Shown: positions 1 through 5,972, counted from the first letter of the stretch. The stretch: 6,050 nucleotides of DNA from Elusimicrobiota bacterium (GCA_022703115.1 JAKLEK010000091.1:1-6050); one strand, 5' to 3'. Notes: generated by a model from the sequence alone, not told the origin. Numbers and translations are program-made.

Positions 1-1349
1 ACCAGCGGGCGGCAGAAGTGCCTTTCGAGAAACTCGGCTTTTCTCCCGAAGTGGCAGGGGCTATCGACTCCTGCCTCGGCGCGCCCCAGGGGATAGTGCT
101 GGTCACCGGACCGACCGGTTCCGGCAAGACCACGACACTCTATTCCGTGCTTAACAAGACCCGCAGCGAGAGCACCAATATCGTGACCGTGGAGGACCCC
201 ATAGAGTACAAGCTGGCCGGCATCAACCAGGTGCAGGTCAACGAGAAGCAGGGGCTGACTTTCTCCGGCGTGCTCAGATCTGTGCTCCGGCAGGACCCTG
301 ACGTGATAATGGTGGGCGAGATACGGGACCGGGAGACCGCCGATATCGCTTTCCAGGCGGCCATGACCGGGCATATGGTGTTCTCGACCCTGCATACCAA
401 CGATACCGTTTCCGCCGTTTCCCGTCTGGTGGATATGGGCGTGGACCGGTTCAAGATATCCCCCGGCCTTCTGGCCGTGACCGCGCAAAGGCTTGTCCGC
501 CGGCTGTGCCCGGCCTGCGCCAGGCAGGTGCCGGAAGGCGAGGCGAACCCCGAACTGCTGGCCGCGATGGCCGGATACGGGTTCAAACGCGCGCTTTACA
601 AGAGCGTCGGCTGCAAGAACTGCGAAGGCACGGGGTATGCCGGCCGCACTTCCATCGTGGAGGTCCTTACCGTTACGCCGCATGTCCGGGACCTTATTAA
701 TTCCGGAGCCACGGACGCGGAGCTGACCCGCCTGGCGGTGGAGGATAAGGCCCTGCGAACAATGACCTGCGACGCCCTGTGGGCTCTCTCCGAGGGGAGG
801 ACGGATCTGCCAGAGGCGGCACCTTATATCTCTCTCGGAGCGCAGCCCTCCGCCCGCGGCCGGCAGGAGCCGGCGCCTGCGCCCCCCGCCGCGGTCCGGA
901 CCGCTGAGCCGCAGCCTTCTCCGGCGAAACCCGGCGGCGCCGCCGCCGGGAAGCGGCCCCGGGTGCTGGTGGCGGACGACGATAAGATCCTGCGCATGCT
1001 GATGCGTAAATTCATAGAGTCTTCCGGCTATGAAGCGGCCGAGGCGGCCGACGGCGAGGCCGCGCTGGCCGCGATCGCCGAAACGGAGCCGGACCTGCTG
1101 GTCACGGACCTGCATATGCCCCGTCTGGACGGTTACGCCCTGGTTAAAGGCGTCCGCGAGACCCTGGGCTTAAGCGAACTGCCGATAATCATGCTGACCA
1201 CGGAGACCTCCGACAAGAGCCAGGAAATGGCTTTCAAGCTCGGGGTGGACGACTACATCATCAAGCCCTTTAAAGGCCCGGTGGTCATGGCCCGCGTCAC
1301 AGCGGCGCTGCGGCGCTCCGGCAAACTGTCCGTTCAGGGCGGGGCTTAA
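1..1349 (+). CDS. GspE/PilB-type secretion/pilus ATPase with C-terminal receiver domain (5' end outside window)
   Basis: This is the C-terminal portion of a hexameric ATPase of the GspE/PulE/PilB family, which powers type IV pilus or type II secretion assembly at the inner membrane. Counting residues from the GTG at position 18, the sequence shows Walker A GPTGSGKTT (31-39), the Asp box VEDPIEY (58-64), Walker B DPDVIMVGEIRD (93-104), the His box TGHMVFSTLHTND (117-129) and a zinc-type tetracysteine set C164/C167 and C199/C202. A Pro/Ala-rich linker (about 268-312) joins it to a receiver domain (about 313-435) with acidic pocket D320-D322, phosphoacceptor D364 in LLVTDLHMP, T394 and K416. The reading frame is open through base 1, and the family has an N-terminal domain before Walker A, so GTG at 18 is most likely an internal valine. 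The C-terminal receiver fusion is the odd part; it suggests that phosphorylation modulates the motor, which is inference. PilB versus GspE cannot be decided here. Confidence 0.93.
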   Translation, partial: QRAAEVPFEKLGFSPEVAGAIDSCLGAPQGIVLVTGPTGSGKTTTLYSVLNKTRSESTNIVTVEDPIEYKLAGINQVQVNEKQGLTFSGVLRSVLRQDPDVIMVGEIRDRETADIAFQAAMTGHMVFSTLHTNDTVSAVSRLVDMGVDRFKISPGLLAVTAQRLVRRLCPACARQVPEGEANPELLAAMAGYGFKRALYKSVGCKNCEGTGYAGRTSIVEVLTVTPHVRDLINSGATDAELTRLAVEDKALRTMTCDALWALSEGRTDLPEAAPYISLGAQPSARGRQEPAPAPPAAVRTAEPQPSPAKPGGAAAGKRPRVLVADDDKILRMLMRKFIESSGYEAAEAADGEAALAAIAETEPDLLVTDLHMPRLDGYALVKGVRETLGLSELPIIMLTTETSDKSQEMAFKLGVDDYIIKPFKGPVVMARVTAALRRSGKLSVQGGA

Positions 1350-1359
1350 AATGCTAGAG

Positions 1360-1392
1360 TTTAATGCGCATAGGGTAAGCTGGTGCATTAAA
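1360..1392 (+). promoter_or_regulatory. Hairpin abutting the ribosome binding site of the transporter gene
   Basis: TTTAATGCGC (1360-1369) can pair with GTGCATTAAA (1383-1392) as a 10-bp stem with one G-U wobble and a 13-base loop. The 3' arm shares its last two bases with the Shine-Dalgarno AAGGAG (1391-1396), which sits 9 bases before the ATG at 1406. No U-tract follows, so it is not a standard terminator. It may modulate translation of the transporter or stabilise the 3' end of the upstream message; its function is inference. I see no convincing promoter in the 56-base gap. Confidence 0.4.
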
Positions 1393-1405
1393 GGAGCCGA
1401 TCCAC

Positions 1406-2845
1406 ATGATCCAAAAGGCTAAGGGCTATTTTTCGGAGTTCAAGGTTCTTAAGACCGCGACGAAAGAGTTCTGGATAACCAACGCCATCCAGTTCATGGA
1501 CGGTCTGGCGTATTTCTCGATAATCAACGTTATAACCCTTTATCTTACCGTGAACTGCGGCTTCAGCGACGTCGATTCCGGCGCGTGGGTGGGGATCTGG
1601 ACGCTCTACATCACGGCTTTCGTTCTCGCCTCCGGTTCCATCTGCGACGCTATAGGCCTGAAAAAGACTTTCTTCATCGCGTGCCTGCTTCAGCTGGTGT
1701 CGCGGGCCGGGATGGGGATAGCCCCGGTGTTCCTAAAAGGGCCGGCGCTTACCTATACCGTAATGACGATGATAATCATCCTTTCCCTCGGCACCGCCTT
1801 CATGGTGACGGCGGTCCCTGTGGGTATCCGCCGGTTCACCAATAAATCCAACCGTTCCACCGGCTTCAATGTGTACTATCTGATAATGAACATAGGGGCT
1901 ATCCTGGCCGGTGCCCTGATAACGGACGGGTTCAGGAAATGGCTGGGCGAGGTGAACGGCAATCTGGCCATTCTGGTTTTCGGCGGGCTGATGGCGGCCG
2001 GCTGCTTTATAGCGTCCAGCTTCATGGACGAGCACAACTACGCCGAGGAGGACGAGAGGGCCAGCGCGGACACCGGCAAAAGACCGCTGGCCATCTTCAT
2101 GGAGGTCTGGAAGGAGAGCGCTTTCCTGAAGCTGATCCTTTTTCTCGCTCTGACGCTCGGCGTGCGGCTTATCTTCACCAACCAGTTCCTGATAATGCCG
2201 AAGTACTACACCCGGGTGCTCTATACGGATTTCGAACTGGGCCTGGCCAACTCAATAAATCCGACCATCATAGTCACGGGACTTATACTGCTGATACCGG
2301 TCATCAACCGCTTCGCGACCTTCAAGCTGATAGTGGTGGGCATGACCATCTCCGCCTTCTCGCTGCTCTTCATGGCCGTCCCGGCGCAGTGGATGCTCTC
2401 CGTGCCCGGGGTGCATAACATGACCCAGGCGTATATCTTCGTTATCTGCGCCCAGATCATCGTGTTCGCCGTTGGGGAACTGATCTTCTCACCGAGGTTC
2501 ACGGAGTATATCTCGGTGGTGGCGCCGAAGGACAAGGTGGCCTCCTATATGGGGCTCTCGGCCCTGCCGATGTTCATAGCGAAGCCGATAAACGGCTTCC
2601 TGAGCGGCATCCTGATCGCCGGCTACTCTTACGACGGCATACGGGCGAAGATAGATTCCGGGAATATCGGCTACCGGCAGAGTCCCGAATTCATGTGGAT
2701 GATCTACTTCGCCCTGGCGCTGCTCAGCCCGGTGGCCGTGCTCGCCATGAAGAACATCCTCGCGCCGAAGAAAGAGAAGAAGAAGCATGAGGTCCACGGG
2801 GTGCCGGAATCCCCTTCGAGCGAACCGGACGAGGTGATGTCATGA
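1406..2845 (+). CDS. MFS transporter, POT/PTR-like (12 predicted transmembrane helices)
   Basis: The 479-residue product is an inner-membrane secondary transporter of the major facilitator superfamily. Hydrophobic stretches fit 12 helices in two halves, split by a charged loop at about 207-236. The loop after helix 2 has a motif-A-like GSICDAIGLKK (77-87). YYLIMNIGAI (157-166) resembles the second POT/PTR2 signature in helix 5, and the GELIFSP and APKDKVASYMGL stretches in the C-terminal half also recall oligopeptide/proton symporters. The usual ExxER motif of helix 1 is not seen; the corresponding stretch reads QFMDGLAYF (29-37), so coupling or substrate may differ. Substrate is unknown. The tail is basic (KKEKKKH) and then acidic. 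The start is supported by AAGGAG nine bases upstream. The stop overlaps the next start codon (ATGA), so the ankyrin gene is probably translationally coupled to it. MFS assignment is firm; the POT subfamily is moderate. Confidence 0.88.
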   Translation: MIQKAKGYFSEFKVLKTATKEFWITNAIQFMDGLAYFSIINVITLYLTVNCGFSDVDSGAWVGIWTLYITAFVLASGSICDAIGLKKTFFIACLLQLVSRAGMGIAPVFLKGPALTYTVMTMIIILSLGTAFMVTAVPVGIRRFTNKSNRSTGFNVYYLIMNIGAILAGALITDGFRKWLGEVNGNLAILVFGGLMAAGCFIASSFMDEHNYAEEDERASADTGKRPLAIFMEVWKESAFLKLILFLALTLGVRLIFTNQFLIMPKYYTRVLYTDFELGLANSINPTIIVTGLILLIPVINRFATFKLIVVGMTISAFSLLFMAVPAQWMLSVPGVHNMTQAYIFVICAQIIVFAVGELIFSPRFTEYISVVAPKDKVASYMGLSALPMFIAKPINGFLSGILIAGYSYDGIRAKIDSGNIGYRQSPEFMWMIYFALALLSPVAVLAMKNILAPKKEKKKHEVHGVPESPSSEPDEVMS

Positions 2846-3531
2846 AACGCTATACGGTGATCCTCAAGGACGCGGTAATACTGCTCATCGTCTCGACGAT
2901 CTTCGTTACGCTCTGCGGCAGGTTCTTCAAGTCCCTCAAGAAGACCTCGGAGGTCAATCCGCTGGTAACGGCGGTTCTGCAGGGGGATATCAAGGGCGCC
3001 GGCGAACTGCTGGGGGAAAAAGGCTTTCAGGCTTCTTCCGGCGGCTATACTGACGCCGCGAGCTATGCGTCGTCCCTGGCCAACGGGGCGGACGAGCTGG
3101 GCCGAACTCCGCTTATGTGGGCGGCTTACGCCAATTTCAACAGCGAGGAGCGCCTGGCGGAGACCGATAAGAAACGCGCGGAGTTCGCCGAACTGCTTAT
3201 CAGGAACGGAGCCGATGCCGCCGCCATGGATAAGGACGGCTGGACGGCGCTGATGTGGGCTTCCTGGAGCGGGCTGCCGCTGGTCGCGGAGCGGGCGGCG
3301 GAGGCCGGAGCGCCTATATCGTCCGCGGACGCGCAGGGGAATACTGCTCTGATGCTGGCGGCAATGCGCGGTAACGCCGATATAGTGAGGTTCCTGGCGG
3401 CGAAGAAGGCCGATAAGGACGCCGTGAATAAGGCCGGGAAGCGCGCCGCCGATCTGGCGGCGGATAATCTGGCGCGGTATCCGAAGAAGACCGCGGACTA
3501 TCGCGAGATAATCGACCTGCTCGGCGTTTGA
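2842..3531 (+). CDS. Membrane-anchored ankyrin-repeat protein
   Basis: The 229-residue protein begins with a short basic N-terminus and a hydrophobic helix (about 10-26), which is either a signal anchor or an uncleaved export signal. Ankyrin repeats follow: a degenerate one at about 39-61, one at 84-125 with an insertion after the TPLMWAA core (89-95), one at 130-157 (DKDGWTALMWAS), one at 163-191 (DAQGNTALMLAA) and a degraded last one from 196. Ankyrin repeats bind other proteins, so a role as adaptor or modulator is likely, but no partner is visible. Its ATG overlaps the stop of the transporter gene by 4 bases, and GAGGTGA (2831-2837) within that gene supplies the ribosome binding site, so the two products are probably made in linked amounts. 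The most economical inference is that it acts with or on the transporter at the membrane. The terminator just downstream closes the unit. Confidence 0.87.
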   Translation: MKRYTVILKDAVILLIVSTIFVTLCGRFFKSLKKTSEVNPLVTAVLQGDIKGAGELLGEKGFQASSGGYTDAASYASSLANGADELGRTPLMWAAYANFNSEERLAETDKKRAEFAELLIRNGADAAAMDKDGWTALMWASWSGLPLVAERAAEAGAPISSADAQGNTALMLAAMRGNADIVRFLAAKKADKDAVNKAGKRAADLAADNLARYPKKTADYREIIDLLGV

Positions 3532-3554
3532 GCGTCCTCCGGTTCCGCCGCGTA

Positions 3555-3590
3555 AAAGCCGCCGGGCTTCCCCGGCGGCTTTCGCTTTTC
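3555..3590 (+). terminator. Intrinsic terminator of the transporter-ankyrin unit
   Basis: AAAGCCGCCGGG (3555-3566) pairs perfectly with CCCGGCGGCTTT (3571-3582) around a CTTC loop, giving a 12-bp stem followed by a T-rich run (TTTCGCTTTT). It lies 23 bases after the ankyrin stop codon. The A-rich left flank means it might also work weakly in the other direction. Confidence 0.9.
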
Positions 3591-3605
3591 AGGAACGGCC
3601 AAAAG

Positions 3606-3642
3606 CCTCCGGCATGACCCGGCCGGACCCGGCGTCCGGAGG
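3606..3642. repeat. GC-rich inverted repeat upstream of the peptidase promoter
   Basis: CCTCCGG (3606-3612) is complementary to CCGGAGG (3636-3642), with a 23-base GC-rich interior that contains further CCGG self-complementarity. It ends five bases before the -35 of the next gene. It has no U-tract on either side. It could be an operator-like palindrome or simply GC-rich intergenic structure. Confidence 0.3.
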
Positions 3643-3646
3643 GCCC

Positions 3647-3675
3647 TTGCCATTTTAGATGGCGGGAGCTAGACT
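3647..3675 (+). promoter_or_regulatory. Sigma-70-type promoter of the putative metallopeptidase gene
   Basis: The -35 box is TTGCCA (3647-3652), the spacer is 17 bases, and the -10 box is TAGACT (3670-3675). Transcription would begin near 3682-3684, practically at the first in-frame ATG (3684). That implies either a leaderless message starting at 3684 or initiation at the second in-frame ATG (3717). Box matches and spacing are good; activity is inferred. Confidence 0.6.
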
Positions 3676-3683
3676 ATATCCGT

Positions 3684-4394
3684 ATGGAACCGGGACGGGT
3701 TATATGCGCGAGGACCATGCTGGCGGCGGCCGCCGCCGCGCTGTTCCTTTATTCCCCGCTCGCCGCGGCGGATAGCAGGCAGCTGTCACGGCACGAAAAG
3801 TGCCTGCTTGGACTTTTCTACAAGGACCAGGCTCTTAACGACGGAAAGGTTGTCAACGGCTTTCCGGCCATGGTCGCCCACGACCCCGTAATGACCGGCA
3901 TAGTGCATATAGCCCTGAAACGCAAGTACGGCGTAACGATAGGAAGCGAGATGTTCTTCCCTTCGGGAGAGCTGGATACCCGGACCAAGTCCGGGATGGT
4001 TTGGCTGGCCCACGAGATGAAGCACGTGGCCCAGGCCGGGGTCTTCGGTCCGCCGCAGGATTTCCTGCAGGCGTACAGTTCCACTATTCGCGACGGCCTG
4101 TTGTCCGGCGACGGCGGCGACGCCGCGTACATGAGCAGCCCTTTCGAGACCGACGCCAGGGCGGTGGCCGCCGCGTTCGAAGTCCTTATGAGCAGGAACG
4201 GAGAGATCGGTTCCGCCCTTTCAAGCGGGGATCCGGACGAAGCGGTGTGCGGCCTGGTGAACGACCGCTCTCAGGAATACAAGGCTCTGCTTGTACGAGA
4301 ACTGGGGGGGAAAGAGCGCGAAACGCGCAAGTTCACTTTCCCTTCATACCCGTTCCTGCTGCCGAAAAAAGTTACCTATACTTTCTATAAGTGA
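3684..4394 (+). CDS. Exported putative zinc metallopeptidase (HExxH, DUF4157-like)
   Basis: The 236-residue product has an Ala-rich N-terminal signal peptide with a likely cut after LAAA (residue 29) and two arginines before the hydrophobic core. The mature part contains WLAHEMKHVAQ (107-117), an HExxH zinc site with H110, E111 and H114. The trailing Q matches the pattern of DUF4157-type proteins (HELTHVVQ). PFETDARAVA (153-162) could supply the third ligand, E155, as in gluzincins. The rest has no domain I can name, so substrate and role are unknown; a periplasmic or extracellular cell-envelope peptidase is the simplest inference. Start choice is open. ATG 3684 keeps the positive n-region but has no close Shine-Dalgarno and sits on the predicted transcription start. 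ATG 3717 has AGG only three bases away and gives a signal without charges. It stands alone between its own promoter and a terminator. Confidence 0.8.
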   Translation: MEPGRVICARTMLAAAAAALFLYSPLAAADSRQLSRHEKCLLGLFYKDQALNDGKVVNGFPAMVAHDPVMTGIVHIALKRKYGVTIGSEMFFPSGELDTRTKSGMVWLAHEMKHVAQAGVFGPPQDFLQAYSSTIRDGLLSGDGGDAAYMSSPFETDARAVAAAFEVLMSRNGEIGSALSSGDPDEAVCGLVNDRSQEYKALLVRELGGKERETRKFTFPSYPFLLPKKVTYTFYK

Positions 4395-4399
4395 TCACT

Positions 4400-4440
4400 A
4401 AAAGCGGATGCCCCGGGAGTCTCCCGGGGCATCCGCTTTT
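4400..4440. terminator. Bidirectional terminator between convergent genes
   Basis: The arms 4400-4418 and 4422-4440 are perfectly complementary over 19 bp around a 3-base loop. A run of four A opens the left arm and four T close the right arm, so the hairpin ends in a U-run on both strands. It lies 5 bases after the peptidase stop and 21 bases beyond the stop of the minus-strand esterase, and so serves both. Confidence 0.93.
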
Positions 4441-4461
4441 ATTCGCTTGGTTAGCGGGCGA

Positions 4462-5556
4462 TCAGAGCCGCTTGAGCGTCGGGCGCACCGTTTTGCTTTT
4501 CTGCGTGGTCGCGGGGGCGGCGCCTGACTGGCCGCCTGGTTTAGACAGCGCTGCCATCATCTTCGGGAGCATATCCTTCAGAGCGAAGCTCCAGCATCCC
4601 CAGTTATGTCCGCCGTTGCAGCCGGTGGTGCCTTTGGGCCTGCCGTACATCCAGAATGTGTTCGGAATGCCGCGCTCATCCAGCCGCTGATGGAACCTGT
4701 AGGTCGAGAATCCCATGGTGCGTTCTATCACGTCCAGGTCGTGCGCGCCCGAGCCGGCGTACATGGCGATGTTAAGCCCGCGGAACTTTTCCACGTTTCT
4801 CAACGGGTTGTGCACCTTCCAGTTGCCGCTTATGACCGGGCCGAAGGCGCCGTTCGGGAGGAAGCCGTTCACTACGGACTGTTCGGCGATGGTAAGCTGG
4901 GTGGCGGGTTCCTGTAGATCGGCCGCGCCGGAGAAGCTTCCGACGTAGGAGAACAGGTCCGGATGCCGGAAGGCGTAATGAAGCGCTCCGAACCCGCCCA
5001 TTGAGAGTCCGGCTATGGCGCGGCCGTTCCGGGAGGCGTCGGTCCGGAGGTTGGCGTCTATCCACGGAATAAGCTGGTTGATGTGGAATGATTCCCACTT
5101 CTGTTCTCCGCCGACCTGTTTGACCCAGTCGGTGTACCAGCCGACCTTTCCGCCCTCCGGCATAACGACTATGAGGTCCAGGCCATTGGTGAGCTCCTCT
5201 ATCTTCCCACCGCCGCTGACCCATTGCCCGGCCCAGCCGTCGCCGCCGCCGTGCAGGAGGTATAGGACCGGATAGCGTTTGCTTTTGGCGGAGGAGTAAT
5301 CTTTCGGCAGGGTTATCCAGACCTGATGGGAGCCGACCCGGATAGCTTTTTTAGAGATCAGAGGGGTGGCGATGTTGATCACTACCGTGCGGCTTCCGTT
5401 CGGGTACTGGGCGGAACTCTGGACGGTTATTCCGTTCCCGGAGGCGAAGGTCGGGATCTGGGCCGTGGCCGGTAGCGGGGTCGCGAAGAGCGCCGCTGCG
5501 AGTATGGTAACCGCCGGGAAGATGCGAGAACTTATGTGCGGGTAAGATGTTTTCAT
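4462..5556 (-). CDS. Exported esterase of the Ag85 / esterase-D alpha/beta-hydrolase family
   Basis: The 364-residue protein has a Sec signal peptide (about 1-32, cut predicted after ATA at 30-32). An N-terminal beta-rich stretch (about 35-90) precedes an alpha/beta-hydrolase core of the putative-esterase family (PF00756), which includes esterase D, enterochelin esterases and the mycolyl-transferase Ag85. Visible landmarks are YPVLYLLHGGGDGW (95-108, oxyanion side), the nucleophile elbow GLSMGG with S185, a likely acid E278 in VIERTMGF, which lines up with the Ag85 Glu, and H317 in GGHNW. C313 and C321 flank H317 symmetrically (Cx3Hx3C) and could form a disulfide over the active site. The tail after about 340 is Pro/Ser/Lys-rich and probably disordered. 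The natural ester substrate is unknown; carbohydrate-ester or acyl-ester hydrolysis outside the cytoplasm is inferred. GGAG lies 10 bases before the ATG. It is transcribed alone from the promoter at 5662-5690. Confidence 0.92.
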   Translation of the reverse strand: MKTSYPHISSRIFPAVTILAAALFATPLPATAQIPTFASGNGITVQSSAQYPNGSRTVVINIATPLISKKAIRVGSHQVWITLPKDYSSAKSKRYPVLYLLHGGGDGWAGQWVSGGGKIEELTNGLDLIVVMPEGGKVGWYTDWVKQVGGEQKWESFHINQLIPWIDANLRTDASRNGRAIAGLSMGGFGALHYAFRHPDLFSYVGSFSGAADLQEPATQLTIAEQSVVNGFLPNGAFGPVISGNWKVHNPLRNVEKFRGLNIAMYAGSGAHDLDVIERTMGFSTYRFHQRLDERGIPNTFWMYGRPKGTTGCNGGHNWGCWSFALKDMLPKMMAALSKPGGQSGAAPATTQKSKTVRPTLKRL

Positions 5557-5594
5557 GTGTATGGTTCTCCGTGCCGTCCGTCGTCAGTCCGCTG

Positions 5595-5633
5595 AAAAAA
5601 CCTGCTCGGATGTGCTTTTAGCCGATCACCAGG
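5595..5633 (-). promoter_or_regulatory. Possible attenuator hairpin in the esterase leader
   Basis: Within the leader of the minus-strand message, CCTG and TCGG pair with CCGA and CAGG (plus-strand 5630-5633/5601-5604 and 5622-5625/5606-5609) around a 12-base loop with a 1x4 internal loop. Six U residues (plus-strand A, 5595-5600) follow directly. The hairpin-plus-U-run shape resembles an intrinsic terminator located before the gene. The stem is weak and no alternative antiterminator is obvious, so this is tentative. Confidence 0.3.
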
Positions 5634-5661
5634 CCCAGGGTCCGCCCCGCGCCGCATAGGG

Positions 5662-5690
5662 ATTCTAAAATTTACAACGGCTTCAGTCAA
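5662..5690 (-). promoter_or_regulatory. Sigma-70-type promoter of the esterase gene
   Basis: Read on the minus strand, the -35 box is TTGACT (5690-5685), the spacer is exactly 17 bases, and the -10 box is TAGAAT (5667-5662). The predicted start is near 5655, leaving a leader of about 100 bases before the ATG at 5556. Its -35 box lies 25 bases from the -35 box of the rightward promoter at 5716, so the two form a back-to-back divergent pair. Confidence 0.75.
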
Positions 5691-5715
5691 GAAGGGGGAA
5701 AGGTGAAAATAAATG

Positions 5716-5744
5716 TTGACACGATATAAGGTGTTTGGTATACT
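5716..5744 (+). promoter_or_regulatory. Near-perfect sigma-70 promoter pointing rightward
   Basis: TTGACA (5716-5721), a 17-base spacer and TATACT (5739-5744) match the consensus at 11 of 12 positions with ideal spacing, in an AT-rich patch inside an otherwise GC-rich region. Predicted transcription start is about 5751. No protein gene follows, only a short segment ending in a terminator. Confidence 0.82.
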
Positions 5745-5750
5745 CATTTA

Positions 5751-5828
5751 AAGATTTAAAAGATCCGAACCTGAGATTAGAAATATCAGGACCTTGCCCC
5801 GGGTGAAACCCCCGGGGCTTTGTGTTTT
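5751..5828 (+). ncRNA. Candidate small noncoding RNA (about 75-80 bases)
   Basis: This is the segment between the consensus promoter and an intrinsic terminator. An A-rich, probably unpaired 5' end (about 5751-5769) is followed by a small hairpin, CCTGA (5770-5774) with TCAGG (5786-5790), and then by the terminator hairpin and U-run. No start codon with a ribosome binding site and usable ORF lies within it. The layout of unpaired 5' region, small stem and terminator is typical of bacterial trans-acting small RNAs. It could instead be a terminated leader for something beyond the window. I do not recognise it as a known RNA family; the boundaries are predicted. Confidence 0.5.
5796..5828 (+). 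terminator. Intrinsic terminator ending the candidate small RNA
   Basis: GCCCCGGG (5796-5803) pairs with CCCGGGGC (5811-5818) around a 7-base loop (TGAAACC) and is followed by TTTGTGTTTT. The eight G-C pairs plus the T-rich tail fit a factor-independent terminator. Confidence 0.82.
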
Positions 5829-5852
5829 ATGGCAACGCAATGTTCACGGTCA

Positions 5853-5878
5853 CGCATCGTCCGCATAGCGGCCGTGCG
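5853..5878. repeat. Hairpin 1 of the 125-base repeat unit
   Basis: CGCAT (5853-5857 region) can pair with GTGCG (5874-5878, one G-U), and CCGC (5861-5864) with GCGG (5868-5871) around an ATA loop, giving a stacked hairpin with a small internal loop. It recurs identically in the second copy at +125. Confidence 0.5.
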
Positions 5879-5885
5879 CGACCCC

Positions 5886-5918
5886 GCCTCGGCGAGCTCT
5901 TGCTGAGGCGCTCGCCTC
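5886..5918. repeat. Hairpin 2 of the repeat unit with two competing pairings
   Basis: GCCTC (5886-5890) opens a 10-bp stem, including two G-U pairs, that closes with GAGGC (5905-5909) over a GCTC loop. The same GAGGC can alternatively pair with GCCTC at 5914-5918 over a 4-base loop. The two foldings exclude each other. The arrangement is repeated at +125. Confidence 0.5.
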
Positions 5919-5927
5919 CGGCCTTGC

Positions 5928-5972
5928 GGCCCGGGCACGTGCCATACTAATGGCACGCGCTAAAGCCGGGCC
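5928..5972. repeat. Long imperfect palindrome between the two repeat copies
   Basis: Outer arms GGCCCGG (5928-5934) and CCGGGCC (5966-5972) enclose an inner stem CGTGCCAT (5938-5945) with ATGGCACG (5950-5957) and an ACTA loop. Two more pairs lie beyond an A-C mismatch, and a 5-base bulge TAAAG is on the 3' side. This could form a cruciform in DNA or a stable stem in RNA. Confidence 0.6.

Noticed and set aside
18..20. GTG as the true start of the ATPase gene
   Set aside because: The frame stays open to base 1 and family members have an N-terminal domain before this point, so the codon is probably an internal valine.
140..586. Long minus-strand ORF inside the ATPase gene
   Set aside because: It is antisense to strongly conserved ATPase motifs and its translation has no recognisable features.
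4001..4390. Out-of-frame plus-strand ORF inside the peptidase gene
   Set aside because: Its Arg-rich translation is typical of a frame shadow in GC-rich DNA, and the main frame has a signal peptide and zinc motif.
5553..5747. Minus-strand 64-codon ORF overlapping the esterase start by ATGA
   Set aside because: It begins upstream of the predicted esterase transcription start, spans both divergent promoters, and has no recognisable domain; the overlap looks coincidental.
5829..5906. 25-residue ORF starting just after the small-RNA terminator
   Set aside because: It has no ribosome binding site, follows a terminator, and runs into the repeat, where the frame is not maintained between copies.
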